From: Duganella sp. CF517
GTDB lineage: Bacteria; Pseudomonadota; Gammaproteobacteria; Burkholderiales; Burkholderiaceae_D
NCBI RefSeq assembly: GCF_900110275.1
Contig: NZ_FODC01000002.1
Location: 248,001-312,000 of the forward strand
Length of the DNA stretch: 64,000 nt
Direction of reading: 5' to 3'
A program made the translations under genes and the position numbers. Below are positions 1 to 8,946 of the stretch, in pieces (positions within the stretch are counted from its first letter, which is position 1; each line of letters starts with the position of its first letter). Below the pieces are notes generated by a model, which saw nothing but the letters and a program-made list of their open reading frames with translations, was not told the origin of the DNA and did no database searches.

Positions 1-70
1 GCTGATGCGGCTGTTTTTCCATGCGGCGAATGATCGCCTGCGATGCGCGCTCGGCGCAGAAGTGGTGCTG

Positions 71-262
71 TTAGTTGCGGTTGCCTTTGACGACGTCGTC
101 GATCGCTTCCTTGGCATCGCCCAGACCTTTTTGCGCCTTGCCTTCGGCTTGCTTGTTCAGGCCCTTGGCCTGCTGTTCGGAGCTGCCGATCACTTCGCCT
201 GCTTTTTCCTGGATTTTGCCGCCGATATCTTTCGCCGTACCCTTAACTTGATCCTTGTTCAT
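71..262 (-). CDS. CsbD family stress-response protein
   Basis: The predicted 63-residue protein begins MNKDQVKGTAKDIGGKIQEK, the typical opening of the CsbD-like family (small hydrophilic helical proteins, often general-stress induced, biochemical role unknown). It is lysine- and glutamine-rich with no membrane segment, so it is presumably cytoplasmic. The open frame extends upstream to 379, but the start at 262 is preferred because AAGGAG lies just upstream and family homology begins exactly there. No partner gene is evident; the next gene on this strand starts about 120 bases upstream. Confidence 0.9.
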   Translation of the reverse strand: MNKDQVKGTAKDIGGKIQEKAGEVIGSSEQQAKGLNKQAEGKAQKGLGDAKEAIDDVVKGNRN

Positions 263-379
263 GATGAACTCCTTTATCGTTGTTGAAGCTACAGGACACA
301 CAACGCTGCGCTGTGTGGATGGAGTAACTATAGGCCCCAGCCGCTGAGTTTTCTGTGCGTTCGCGAACGCTGCCATCAA

Positions 380-1000
380 TCAAATTTTGCGCCAGACGCT
401 GGCCAGCCACGGCTGCTGATCGCGCGGCAATCCCGCCGGCCGATAGTAATGTTGGACTGCGCTAAAACCTGCTGCGACCAGGTAACGCTCCCAGGTTTCG
501 TAATCGTAGTAGCTGCCGTAGCGCGGGCCGTTCCAGCCTTCGCGGTTGTCGCCGCGCGGATTCGAACTGAACAAAACACCGCCCGCTTTGAGGGCCGCGT
601 GCAGGCGCCGCAACACGTCCGGCAACGCCGCGCTCGGCACATGGAACAGCGAAGCGTTGGCATACACGCCGTCGAAAAACGCGGCCGGCAACTCGAGCTG
701 GACGAAGTCCTGGTGCCAGGCCTGGCAACCGCTGTAGGCGCGCGCCATCTCCACGAAGCGGGCCGAGCCGTCGACGCCGATCGCCTCGTGCCCCATCCCG
801 CGCAAGGTTTTCAGGTCGCGGCCGGGACCGCAGCCGAGGTCGAGCAACCGGTACGGCGCCGTCGCGTCGATCGCGTCGAGCAGCGCGGCAATGTTTTGGC
901 TGACATCATGATCGATGGTGCCGGCGAAAAATTGCTGCGCCGTCTGTTCGTAGTGTTGCAGTGTTTTCTGCGTGATTTCTTCAATGTGATCGGGTTCCAT
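380..1000 (-). CDS. Class I SAM-dependent methyltransferase
   Basis: This 206-residue protein carries the SAM-binding motif I DLGCGPG at residues 54-60, followed by an acidic loop (GVDGSARFVEMAR) typical of Rossmann-fold methyltransferases of the Methyltransf_11/25 type. The C-terminal half contains GGVLFSSNPRG and a Tyr-rich segment usual for small-molecule methyltransferases. No targeting signal is visible, so it is probably cytoplasmic. The substrate cannot be read from the sequence. The start at 1000 (MEPDHIEE) is preferred over the upstream frame opening at 1051, whose extra residues look unlike the family. It stands alone between CsbD and a divergent HDOD gene. Confidence 0.85.
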   Translation of the reverse strand: MEPDHIEEITQKTLQHYEQTAQQFFAGTIDHDVSQNIAALLDAIDATAPYRLLDLGCGPGRDLKTLRGMGHEAIGVDGSARFVEMARAYSGCQAWHQDFVQLELPAAFFDGVYANASLFHVPSAALPDVLRRLHAALKAGGVLFSSNPRGDNREGWNGPRYGSYYDYETWERYLVAAGFSAVQHYYRPAGLPRDQQPWLASVWRKI

Positions 1001-1129
1001 GGTGTCAGTGTAGCGTATCGACAAGGCGGAAAAGATACGCTCGGGTATCAAATCACTTCTTTCATTCGGGGAATCGCTATATAGTTAGCCTATAGCAACG
1101 CCCCCATTACGAAGTTCGAGGAGATAAAA

Positions 1130-1957
1130 ATGAAACTTGACGCCTTGTTCCAGAATCCGACCGCGCTGCCCACCGCGCCGAAGGTCGTCGAGGAATTGAT
1201 CAGCAGTTTCGACAAGGCCAGCGTCTCGACCGAAGAGATCGCGAAAAAACTGGCGACCGATCCGGTGCTGAGCGCCAAGCTGCTGCGCCTGGCCAACTCG
1301 GCCTACTATCACGTCTCGCGCAGCATCGGCACCGTCGAGGACGCGGTGTTGATGCTGGGCTTCGTCACCGTGCGCACGCTCGTGATTAGCTCCGGCCTGG
1401 TCAGCGGTTTCAAGACCGTTCCCGGCCTCGACCTCAAACAATTCTGGCGCTACAGCCTGCACACCGCCGTGTCGGCGAAGTGGATCGCCAAGAAGACCAA
1501 GGAAAACACCGACCTCGCCTTCACCATCGGCATGATGCATGCGATCGGCCAGCTGGTGATGCATTCGGCGATGCCGGAAAAATCGATGGAGATCGACAAG
1601 ATCGCCGGTCCGATGGACGCCCGCCGTCTCGATGCCGAGACCGCCTCGTTCGGCTACACCTTCGCCGACGTCGGCGCGGAGTTGGCCAAGCGCTGGAAGT
1701 TCCCGGCCGCCTTCTCGGAAACCATCGAGGCCTTCCCCGAGCCGCATCACAATGGCGAGCTCAATCGTCTGGCGGCGGTCGTCTCGCTGGCGGCCTGGCG
1801 CGCGCGCGTCGAGCACGCCGAACTGAGCGCAGAAGAAATCGCCGCATGCTACCCGACCGAACTGGCCGAGGAACTGGGCCTGGACGACAACGCGCTGATT
1901 GACGATATGCCATCACCGGACGAGCTGAGCGCTGGTCTGGAGGAACTGGTGAAGTAA
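1130..1957 (+). CDS. HDOD domain-containing protein
   Basis: The 275-residue product is a single HDOD domain (about residues 12-210). It has the characteristic opening LPTAPKVVEELI, a DPVLSAKLLRLANSAYY segment, and a MHAIGQLVM segment where active HD phosphohydrolases keep metal ligands. HDOD proteins are signalling or scaffold proteins linked to motility, biofilm and cyclic-di-GMP networks and generally lack catalytic HD residues. No receiver, GGDEF or EAL domain is attached here. GAGGAG lies about 8 bases before the ATG. The gene is monocistronic and closed by a strong hairpin terminator. Confidence 0.88.
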   Translation: MKLDALFQNPTALPTAPKVVEELISSFDKASVSTEEIAKKLATDPVLSAKLLRLANSAYYHVSRSIGTVEDAVLMLGFVTVRTLVISSGLVSGFKTVPGLDLKQFWRYSLHTAVSAKWIAKKTKENTDLAFTIGMMHAIGQLVMHSAMPEKSMEIDKIAGPMDARRLDAETASFGYTFADVGAELAKRWKFPAAFSETIEAFPEPHHNGELNRLAAVVSLAAWRARVEHAELSAEEIAACYPTELAEELGLDDNALIDDMPSPDELSAGLEELVK

Positions 1958-1986
1958 GCCGGCAAGCTTAACTTAACGGCAACAAA

Positions 1987-2020
1987 AGCCGCCTGCTAAC
2001 GAGCAGCGCGGCTTTTTTTT
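1987..2020 (+). terminator. Rho-independent terminator after the HDOD gene
   Basis: AGCCGC (1987-1992) and CTGCT (1993-1997) pair with AGCAG (2002-2006) and GCGGCT (2008-2013) around an AACG loop, with one bulged C at 2007. A run of eight T follows. Confidence 0.9.
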
Positions 2021-2130
2021 CGACTTTTTCAATTATCTTTTCAAAATACCCTAAAGTTCCCGTTTAAGGCGACGTTAATCAGGACATGCGGTAATCCGTT
2101 TTGCCGAAGATAACTAGCCTGGGTGGGTAT

Positions 2131-2409
2131 ATGATTGCTACCGAAGTCCTCTCGATGTACGAAAACATTGCCGGTTTGAGCAATCAGATGGCTGCCGCCG
2201 CGCGCATGGGCGACTGGGACGGCCTGAGCAAACTGGAAGCCCAGTGCGCCACCGAAGCCCGCGCCGTCGCCACCGGCGTGCCCGCCCTGAGCGGCGCCCC
2301 GCGCATGCGCAAAATCGACCTGCTCAAGCAGATCCTGGCCAACGACCGCGAAATCCGCGACATCGCCGATCCATGGATGAATCAAGTACCAGGCATGGCG
2401 CGTCAATAA
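2131..2409 (+). CDS. FliT-like flagellar chaperone
   Basis: The predicted 92-residue protein starts MIATEVLSMYENIAGLSNQM and continues with AARMGDWDGLSKLEAQC and KIDLLKQILANDREIRD. This matches FliT-type export chaperones, which bind the filament cap protein FliD and modulate flagellar gene expression. It is all helical and soluble. The frame is open from a TTG at 2101, but the ATG at 2131 aligns with the family start; its ribosome site (GGTGGG) is weak. No other flagellar gene is nearby and both sides are flanked by terminators, so it is an orphan. The assignment is by pattern only. Confidence 0.7.
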   Translation: MIATEVLSMYENIAGLSNQMAAAARMGDWDGLSKLEAQCATEARAVATGVPALSGAPRMRKIDLLKQILANDREIRDIADPWMNQVPGMARQ

Positions 2410-2426
2410 AACCCGCCCGCCCAATG

Positions 2427-2457
2427 AAAAAGCGCCTCATCGAAGGCGCTTTTTTTA
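2427..2457 (+). terminator. Rho-independent terminator after the FliT-like gene
   Basis: AGCGCCT (2431-2437) pairs with AGGCGCT (2444-2450) around a six-base loop. An A-run precedes it and a run of seven T follows, so it could also act on the convergent strand. Confidence 0.88.
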
Positions 2458-2512
2458 TTTTGAAACACTTGACCGTCGACGAGGCGCCGTCAACGCCTCC
2501 GAAGGTCGAGCC

Positions 2513-2540
2513 CGTGTACCAATGTCAGACTTGACCCCGG
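2513..2540. repeat. Dispersed REP-like element copy
   Basis: This 28-base segment ends in CAGACTTGACCCCGG. It closely matches the reverse complement of the element at 42393-42418, with differences at only a few central positions. It lies between the FliT-like terminator and the aminotransferase stop codon. See the cluster at 42393-42511. Confidence 0.6.
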
Positions 2541-2550
2541 AGTTGTATTT

Positions 2551-3768
2551 TTAGCCAGCCAAGGCGACGCGCAGCGACAACGCGATCCCCTGCGCCGCCT
2601 TGGTGATCTCGTCCAGCGACGGGAAGCTCGGGGCGATGCGGATGTGGCTGTCCTTCGGATCGTTTCCGTATGGGAAGGCGGCGCCGGCCGGCGTCAGCGT
2701 GATGCCGGCTTCCTTCGCCAACGCCACCGTACGCTTGGCCGAGCCTTCCGGCGTCACCAGGTCGATGAAGTAGCCACCCAGCGGACGCGTCCACGACACG
2801 CCGGGCACGTCGCCCAAATAGGCTTCGAACTGCGCCAGCACCGCTTCGAATTTCGGCTGCAGCAGCGCGCGGTGCCGTTCCATCAGCGCTTCGACCGTGG
2901 CGACGTCCTTCAGCAGGCGCACGTGGCGCAGCTGGTTGATCTTGTCCGGGCCGATGCTGCGGATGCCGGCATGCTTGGTCCACCAGGCGATATTGGCCGG
3001 CGACGCGGCCAGCGCGGCGATGCCCGAACCGGCCCACGTCACCTTCGACGACGACGCGAACACGATCGCGCGGTCCGGATTGCCGGCCTTGGCGCACGCT
3101 TCCAGGATGTTGGCCACGTCGAGCTTCTTCTCGCTCAGGTGGTGGAAGCGATAGGCGTCGTCCCACATCAGGCGGAAGTCCGGCGCGGCGGTTTTCATCG
3201 CGGCCAGGCGGCTGACGACCTCGTCCGAATAGACGACGCCGCCCGGATTGCTGTACTTCGGCACACACCACATGCCCTTGATGCTGGCGTCCTCGGCCAC
3301 CAGTTTTTCGACCAGGTCCATGTCCGGACCGCCTTCGGTCATCGGAACGTTGATCATTTTGATGCCGCGCGCTTCGCAAATGGCAAAGTGGCGGTCGTAG
3401 CCGGGCACCGGACACAGGAACGTCACCGGCTCGCGCACCCATGGCGCGTTGCCCGGCGTGCCGTTGAGCAGGCTGTAGATGATCACGTCATGCATCAGGG
3501 ACAGGCTGGCGCTGCTGTCGACGACCACTTGCGCGGCCGGCACGTCCAGCAATTTGCCGAACAGCTCGCGCGCTTCCGGCAGGCCGATGGTGCCGCCATA
3601 GTTGCGGCCGTCGGTGCCGTCGGCGGCCTTGAAGCCACCCAGCGATTCGGTCAGCGCGTTGGACAAGTCGAGCTGCTCGGGCGCCGGCTTGCCACGCGAC
3701 ATATCCAGTTTAAGGCCGAGTTGTTTGAAGGCGTGGTACTGCTCCTGATATTGCGACGTTGCGGTCAT
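2551..3768 (-). CDS. PLP-dependent aminotransferase, class I/II (type Ic aspartate aminotransferase-like)
   Basis: The product has 405 residues, usual for fold-type I aminotransferases. The PLP Schiff-base lysine is Lys242 in ASSSKVTWAGSG, and MWDDAY upstream provides the Asp/Tyr that contact the cofactor. DMSRGKPAPEQLDLSNAL and FPYGNDPKDSHIRIAPSFP match the subgroup (PF12897) related to actinobacterial-type aspartate aminotransferases, which differ from the classic AspC family. It probably transfers an amino group from aspartate or alanine to 2-oxoglutarate in the cytoplasm; the substrate is uncertain. The ATG at 3768 is preferred to a TTG at 3780 because AAAGAG lies just upstream. Confidence 0.88.
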   Translation of the reverse strand: MTATSQYQEQYHAFKQLGLKLDMSRGKPAPEQLDLSNALTESLGGFKAADGTDGRNYGGTIGLPEARELFGKLLDVPAAQVVVDSSASLSLMHDVIIYSLLNGTPGNAPWVREPVTFLCPVPGYDRHFAICEARGIKMINVPMTEGGPDMDLVEKLVAEDASIKGMWCVPKYSNPGGVVYSDEVVSRLAAMKTAAPDFRLMWDDAYRFHHLSEKKLDVANILEACAKAGNPDRAIVFASSSKVTWAGSGIAALAASPANIAWWTKHAGIRSIGPDKINQLRHVRLLKDVATVEALMERHRALLQPKFEAVLAQFEAYLGDVPGVSWTRPLGGYFIDLVTPEGSAKRTVALAKEAGITLTPAGAAFPYGNDPKDSHIRIAPSFPSLDEITKAAQGIALSLRVALAG

Positions 3769-3864
3769 ATGCTCTTTCAAAATGGGGTATGGCGTGCAAA
3801 AAGCGTCGAATACTATAACCCAGATCGAGGCACCAGAGGCAAAGCTGAGGTAATAAGCTTATTA

Positions 3865-5616
3865 CTATTGCATCATTGATTCGGGCGTCGCTTCGTGCGG
3901 CGCCTGCGCCTCCTGGGGCTTGGCCGCCGCGTCGGCCGGCTTTTTCTTGCGGAAGCCCTGCCAGATTTTCAGCGGCGCGGCGCCGGATTTTTTGCGGCGC
4001 CAGTAGATCAGGCCAGCGCCAGCGAGCAGCAGCGCGCCGACGGCGCCGGCGCCCCAGGCGACATAGTTGGTCGGACGTTCGACCGGCTTTTCCTTCTTGT
4101 ATTTCAGCTTGGGCAGCACGCGCTTGAGCGGCACCGGCGCCGACGCCGAAGCGGACGCACCGGCCGCCGAGGCCGACGCGTTGGCGCCATGCCGGCCTGC
4201 CGACGCCGATGCCGAGGCGGAAGCGGCGCCCGCCGTGGCCGACGCCGAGGCGCCATCCATCGTCGCCGCCTGCGCTTCGCCGGCGTGGACAGGTTTGTTC
4301 GATTTGCCTGGTTTGTCCTCGGCGGGCTTGGCCGACGCCGTCTCGCGGCCGGACGGCGCTCCCGGCGCCGCCGACGCGACCGAAGCAGCTTTCGGCGCGT
4401 CGCTAGCCGTCGCCGCCGGCGCCGCCACCGCGGCCGCCACGCTGCTGCCGGCCGCGGCCAACACGGCGGTCCCGGCCTGCCCCACCTTGGACGCGGCGGC
4501 GGGAGCGGCCGCCGGCGCCGCCGCATTCTTGATCGCGCCTTGCAGCGCCTTCATTTTCCCCTCCAGCTCCACCAGCTTGGTGGACAAGGCCAGGCTGTGC
4601 GTATCGAGCGCCTTACATTCCTTGACGCTGTTGCCGGACGGCGCGCAAGCGGCGGGCGCGGCCGGGCGCTTGACGCCGGCAGGCAACGGCAATGGTCCCA
4701 GCGGCAGCAGAGCCTGCGCCACCGGCAGCGGCACCGTGCCGTCGGCCGCATCCCGCTTTGCCGGCGGCTTGGCCGGAACCGGCGCGGACGCGGACGCGGA
4801 GGTGGACGCGGAGCTGGACACGGCGCTGGACACGGCGCTGGACGGCGAGCCGGGCGCGGCGGTAGCGGCCGGCGCGGCGGCGGCCGCTACGCCGCGCGGC
4901 GTCCCCATCGCTTCGGCTATGCGCGATGGCAAATCCCGCACCGCCACCGCTCGCGTCGGCCGAACCGGCGCCGCTGCCGCTGCTGCGGCGGCCTTGAGCG
5001 CGCCCGCAACACCGGTTTCGGATTCATGCAACGACGGCAGTGGCGCCGGGCGCGACCGGTCCCTCACGGCCGGCGCCGCAGGCATGGCGGGCGCGGCGGC
5101 AACCCGCTCCGCCCTCGCCTGCGCCGCGATCCGCTCGACGTCGGCCGGCGTCGCCGCCGCTGGCGCCGGCACGGACACCGCCACCGGGGCCGGCGGCGGC
5201 GGCGGATTGGGGTCCGCCTGCAGCCAGACCGTTGCCAAACGCACATCCTGCCGCCCCGCCGCGCTCAATTCCACATACATATGGACGTAGTCGGCGTCGA
5301 TCGCGCGCGTGGTCGTCACGTGCAAAAACTGCTTCTGGTCGCGCTTGACGACAGCCATGCGCACCGTCGACAGCGCCGGGTTCATCGTGATGTTCGCGCC
5401 CCGGAACACATCCGGCCGCGCCAGCCGCACCTGCAAGGCGTTCACTTCGTCGGGCGCCAGCGCCACCAGTTCGATATCGGCCGACAGCGGCTGGCCGATG
5501 TACGAGCGCGCGGAAACGTCGCCCAGCTCGGCGGCGCCGGCCACGATGGCCGTCGGCGCCAGCACTGCGGCGCAGGCCAGGGAGCGGAGCAAATGTGTGA
5601 GTATGAAACGCTGCAT
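3865..5616 (-). CDS. FimV/HubP-like inner-membrane envelope protein
   Basis: The 583-residue protein has a signal peptide (about residues 1-28). A FimV N-terminal domain follows (about 29-152), starting ELGDVSARSYIGQPLSADIEL. Then comes a very long Ala/Pro/Ser-rich linker, one transmembrane helix (YVAWGAGAVGALLLAGAGLIYW) and a short basic cytoplasmic tail. FimV-family proteins organise cell-pole machinery such as type IV pili and type II secretion, and usually have a periplasmic LysM domain and a large cytoplasmic TPR region. I see neither LysM nor TPR here, so this is a short variant. It appears monocistronic, divergent from fumC. The family call is fairly safe; the role is not. Confidence 0.75.
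   Translation of the reverse strand: MQRFILTHLLRSLACAAVLAPTAIVAGAAELGDVSARSYIGQPLSADIELVALAPDEVNALQVRLARPDVFRGANITMNPALSTVRMAVVKRDQKQFLHVTTTRAIDADYVHMYVELSAAGRQDVRLATVWLQADPNPPPPPAPVAVSVPAPAAATPADVERIAAQARAERVAAAPAMPAAPAVRDRSRPAPLPSLHESETGVAGALKAAAAAAAAPVRPTRAVAVRDLPSRIAEAMGTPRGVAAAAAPAATAAPGSPSSAVSSAVSSSASTSASASAPVPAKPPAKRDAADGTVPLPVAQALLPLGPLPLPAGVKRPAAPAACAPSGNSVKECKALDTHSLALSTKLVELEGKMKALQGAIKNAAAPAAAPAAASKVGQAGTAVLAAAGSSVAAAVAAPAATASDAPKAASVASAAPGAPSGRETASAKPAEDKPGKSNKPVHAGEAQAATMDGASASATAGAASASASASAGRHGANASASAAGASASASAPVPLKRVLPKLKYKKEKPVERPTNYVAWGAGAVGALLLAGAGLIYWRRKKSGAAPLKIWQGFRKKKPADAAAKPQEAQAPHEATPESMMQ
4781..4846. repeat. Short tandem repeats in the linker of the FimV-like gene
   Basis: Tandem GGACGC units pass into two perfect 12-base copies of GCTGGACACGGC (4813-4824, 4825-4836) and a partial third. 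On the coding strand they specify an SSAV/SSAS-type low-complexity stretch in the periplasmic linker. Confidence 0.7.
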
Positions 5617-5746
5617 AGAAGTCGCAAATCTTGGGGTATATCGCTATAACGGCTGATTTTCCCAATTTTGTAGCCCCAGGATAATTTTTCCAAACTGCGC
5701 TACACTGAAAAGCCCACGAGTGATGACTTCCGAACAAGGATGAATT

Positions 5747-7141
5747 ATGAGCAACAGAAGCGAACGTGACAGTTTTGGCCCGATCGACGTCCCCGACGAC
5801 AAGCTGTGGGGCGCGCAGACCCAGCGCTCACTGGAACATTTCCACATCTCCAGCGAGCGCATGCCGCCGGAATTGATCCACGCGCTGGCCAGCGTCAAGC
5901 GCGCCGCCGCCCGCGTCAACCTGGACCTCGGCCTGCTGGACGGCGCCAAGGCGATCGCCATCACCCAGGCCGCCGACGAGGTGCTGGCCGACAAGCACAG
6001 CGGCGAGTTTCCGCTGGCGGTGTGGCAGACCGGCTCCGGCACCCAGTCCAACATGAACATGAACGAAGTGCTGGCCAATCGTGGCTCCGAGCTGATGGGC
6101 GGCGTGCGCGGCGAGAGCCGCAAGCTGCACCCCAACGACGACGTCAACAAGGGCCAGTCGTCGAACGACATCTTCCCGACCGCGATCCACGTTGCCGCCG
6201 CGCAGGCGCTGGCCAACACCTTGCTGCCGTCGCTGCGCCAGCTGCGCGCCAGCCTGCACGCCAAGGCCGAAGCCTTCGCCGACATCGTCAAGATCGGCCG
6301 CACCCACCTGCAGGACGCCACGCCGCTGACGCTGGGCCAGGAGTTCTCCGGCTATGTCGCCCACCTGGATTTCGCCGAGCACGCGATCAACGCCGCCCTG
6401 CCCGGCGTGTTGCAGCTGGCCGCCGGCGGCACGGCGGTCGGCACCGGTCTCAACGCCCATCCGGAATACGCGGTGCGCATCGCCGCCGAGCTCGAACATA
6501 CGTTGTCGCTGCCGTTCCGCACCGCCGACAACAAATTCGCCGCGCTGGCCGGCCACGACGCGCTGCTGTCGGCGCACGGCGCGCTCAAAACCCTGGCCGC
6601 CGCGCTGATGAAGATCGCCAACGACGTGCGCTGGATGGCCTCGGGGCCGCGCTCGGGCCTGGGCGAGATCACCATCCCCGAGAACGAGCCGGGCAGCTCG
6701 ATCATGCCGGGCAAGGTCAACCCGACCCAGTGCGAAGCGGTCACCATGCTGTGCTGCCAGGTGTTCGGCAACGATGTCGCCATCACGATGGGCGGCGCCT
6801 CGGGCAATTTCGAACTGAACGTCTACAAGCCGCTGATCGCGCACAACTTCCTGCAAAGCGCGCGCCTGCTGGCCGACGGCATGCGCAGCTTCGAGGAACA
6901 TTGCGTCCACGGGATAGAACCGAATCGCGGCCGCATCGCCGAACTGATGGAACGCTCGCTGATGCTGGTGACGGCGCTGGCGCCGCACATCGGCTACGAC
7001 AAGGCGGCGTCGATCGCCAAGAAGGCGCAGCATGAAGGCACGACGTTGAAGGAGGCGTCGCTGGCGCTGGGCTACGTGACGGCCGAGCAGTTCGACGAGT
7101 GGATCGTGCCGCTGGACATGACGCGCCCTAACGCGGCCTGA
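5747..7141 (+). CDS. fumC: Class II fumarate hydratase
   Basis: This is the iron-independent fumarase, catalysing fumarate plus water to malate in the TCA cycle; it is a cytoplasmic homotetramer. The 464-residue length is standard. The superfamily signature [11 protein letters not shown] is at residues 316-326. [13 protein letters not shown] and the [15 protein letters not shown] segment supply the other active-site regions. The start at 5747 has an AAGGA ribosome site. The stop codon at 7139-7141 directly abuts the stop of the convergent gene, with no spacer. Confidence 0.97.
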   Translation: MSNRSERDSFGPIDVPDDKLWGAQTQRSLEHFHISSERMPPELIHALASVKRAAARVNLDLGLLDGAKAIAITQAADEVLADKHSGEFPLAVWQTGSGTQSNMNMNEVLANRGSELMGGVRGESRKLHPNDDVNKGQSSNDIFPTAIHVAAAQALANTLLPSLRQLRASLHAKAEAFADIVKIGRTHLQDATPLTLGQEFSGYVAHLDFAEHAINAALPGVLQLAAGGTAVGTGLNAHPEYAVRIAAELEHTLSLPFRTADNKFAALAGHDALLSAHGALKTLAAALMKIANDVRWMASGPRSGLGEITIPENEPGSSIMPGKVNPTQCEAVTMLCCQVFGNDVAITMGGASGNFELNVYKPLIAHNFLQSARLLADGMRSFEEHCVHGIEPNRGRIAELMERSLMLVTALAPHIGYDKAASIAKKAQHEGTTLKEASLALGYVTAEQFDEWIVPLDMTRPNAA

Positions 7142-8062
7142 TCAAAAACCGTAGGCGTAGCGCACCCCGGTCAACACATCCGGCCGGGCGTTCGCATCGT
7201 GGCCTGGATTGACGCGCAGCATCACCGCACCGGTCAGCTTGCCCATCTTGCCGGCCTTGCCGACCATGGTGGTGTAGCCGAACTCCAGGTCGCGCTCGGT
7301 GGCGGTGGGCCGCAGATTCAAGGTCGGCGCGCCGAACTCCTGGGCGTTGGCATAATTGACGCGCGTATCCGGTTCGCCGTTTTGCAGCGACCCGGTACGC
7401 ACCTTGGCCGGCACCGACACGGTCACCGCCAGCCGGTCCTGGGACGAGAAAATCTGACGCGTCGACACGCCCACGCTGTACGCCATCGTCCGCACCGACG
7501 ACACCTGCGCCATCAAACTGTCCGGCGCGCCGAAGCCGTCGGTCTTGCCGTACGACGCCATCGCCATGACCGAGCTGCGCGGCGTGAGCGCATATCCCAA
7601 CGACAACGACGTGAATTTGGTGGTGGGACGGCTGTTCACGCCCCATGACGTGCCGGGCTGGCCGCCGCCCAGGGTGGAGCCGGTCTCGCGCAACAGGCCA
7701 ATGGTCAGAATGCCGACCGCGCGGCCGGTTTTCTTTTCGAACTCGGCGCTGCTCAGATAGCGCCGGCTGCGCTCATTCAGCAACGGACCGAGCGGGTCGA
7801 GCAGGGACAAATTCTCCGGCAAGGCGCCGAAGTGCAGGCGCGGCGCGCCGGAAAACGTGGCATAGCGGCGCGCGCCGTCGGTCTGCAGCTGGTCGACCAG
7901 CGCGGATTGGCGGTCGGCGGCGTCGAACAACAAGGCGGAGTTGGCGCGCTTTTCGTACGCCGGCGCGGTCTGCTGGGGGAACAAAGGATCGGATGTGGCC
8001 GCGCCAGCCGCTGTCGAGAGCGGAGAGACGATTACCAGCATGGTCAGGGAAAGCTTATTCAT
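7142..8062 (-). CDS. Putative outer-membrane beta-barrel protein
   Basis: This protein of about 306 residues has an N-terminal signal peptide (MNKLSLTMLVIVSPLSTAAGA). The remainder is rich in alternating short strands (FTSLSLGYALTPRSSVMAMASYGK) and ends in YAYGF, with the terminal phenylalanine typical of BAM-inserted outer-membrane proteins. I do not recognise the family; the barrel assignment is inferred from strand pattern, signal peptide and C-terminal Phe. An alternative start at 8092 would add ten residues. The ribosome site is weak for either start. It converges with fumC without a gap, so terminators must lie within coding sequence. Confidence 0.65.
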   Translation of the reverse strand: MNKLSLTMLVIVSPLSTAAGAATSDPLFPQQTAPAYEKRANSALLFDAADRQSALVDQLQTDGARRYATFSGAPRLHFGALPENLSLLDPLGPLLNERSRRYLSSAEFEKKTGRAVGILTIGLLRETGSTLGGGQPGTSWGVNSRPTTKFTSLSLGYALTPRSSVMAMASYGKTDGFGAPDSLMAQVSSVRTMAYSVGVSTRQIFSSQDRLAVTVSVPAKVRTGSLQNGEPDTRVNYANAQEFGAPTLNLRPTATERDLEFGYTTMVGKAGKMGKLTGAVMLRVNPGHDANARPDVLTGVRYAYGF

Positions 8063-8251
8063 GATGCTGCTCGTAAGACCTTGGTAACGCACATCGCACT
8101 GCTTAAATATTTGGCAGTGACTTCAGCATAGCAATTTTTTTTCCGAGTGACAACCCGATTCGTTGGGGTAAACTGCGCGGCTGTCGGAATGCCGCTACAC
8201 TATCTGAAGTGACGTCGGTGCCGACCTTACATCTAGGCAACAGAGGACAAC

Positions 8252-8470
8252 ATGCAAAAAGTAAGCTTCGAATTGAACGGTGAATTTGTGGAACTGAACC
8301 AGCTCTTGAAGCTGGTCGGATTGTGCGACAGCGGCGGCGCCGGCAAGATGATGGTGGCCAGCGGCGCCGTCAAAGTCGACGGCAAGAAGGAATTGCGCAA
8401 GACTGCGAAAATCCGCGCCGGCCAGCAGGTTACCGTCGGCGACGTCGCCATCAGCATTAACGGCGTGTAA
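8252..8470 (+). CDS. S4-like RNA-binding protein (YbcJ type)
   Basis: The 72-residue protein is a free-standing S4-like RNA-binding domain: LNQLLKLVGLCDSGGAGKMMVASGAVKVDGK is followed by KIRAGQQVTVGD. It matches the YbcJ/RlbA-like family of small ribosome-associated or structured-RNA-binding proteins. An AGAGGA ribosome site lies just upstream of the ATG. It is a small cytoplasmic protein with no operon partner. The target RNA cannot be predicted. Confidence 0.85.
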   Translation: MQKVSFELNGEFVELNQLLKLVGLCDSGGAGKMMVASGAVKVDGKKELRKTAKIRAGQQVTVGDVAISINGV

Positions 8471-8646
8471 TTTCTTCTTGCTTTTGAGCAATAAGGTAGT
8501 AATCTATAAGCGCAGCCGAGAAAACGCTGCAGACGGGGGTGAGCGTGTTTGATTATGCGCAAACCGACTGGCGATATCGTAGTTATATTGGAATTGCTTG
8601 CCGCCCGGCTTTTTCAACCAGTTTATTTTACGACCAGGGGGACGTC

Positions 8647-8940
8647 ATGGACGGTCCTGAACCACATAGCCCAACTCAGGAAAAACTGCTCGACGATCTG
8701 CGCCAGGTGATTGAAAACGCCGAGGAGCTGCTCAAGAACACCAACCAGTACCACGGTTCGCTGTACCAGGGCGCGCGCGCCAAGCTGGCGCAGGCGCTGC
8801 TGACCGCGACCGAGGAACTGGCGCGCTTCGAGGACGTCCAGATCGGCAGGATGATCGAGCTGACCGCCGCCGCCAACAAGCTGCACCGGGATCTGACGGG
8901 CGAAGCCAAGCTGCTGCGCGCGTTCAAACCCGGCGCCTGA
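8647..8940 (+). CDS. DUF883/ElaB-like small helical protein lacking a membrane anchor
   Basis: The 97-residue product begins MDGPEPHSPTQEKLLDDLRQ and continues with VIENAEELLKN and ARAKLAQALLTATEELARFED. This resembles the soluble helical half of ElaB/YqjD/DUF883 proteins, which are ribosome- or membrane-associated stationary-phase proteins. The usual C-terminal glycine-zipper membrane anchor is absent. The AGGGGG ribosome site favours the start at 8647; the frame is open from 8539 but the added residues look non-coding. It converges with the bufBC fusion gene. Confidence 0.65.
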   Translation: MDGPEPHSPTQEKLLDDLRQVIENAEELLKNTNQYHGSLYQGARAKLAQALLTATEELARFEDVQIGRMIELTAAANKLHRDLTGEAKLLRAFKPGA

Positions 8941-8946
8941 TGGCGA

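Noticed and set aside
3895-5649. Plus-strand open frame opposite the FimV-like gene
   Set aside because: Arg/Gly-rich shadow of an Ala/Ser/Pro-rich gene; no homology features.
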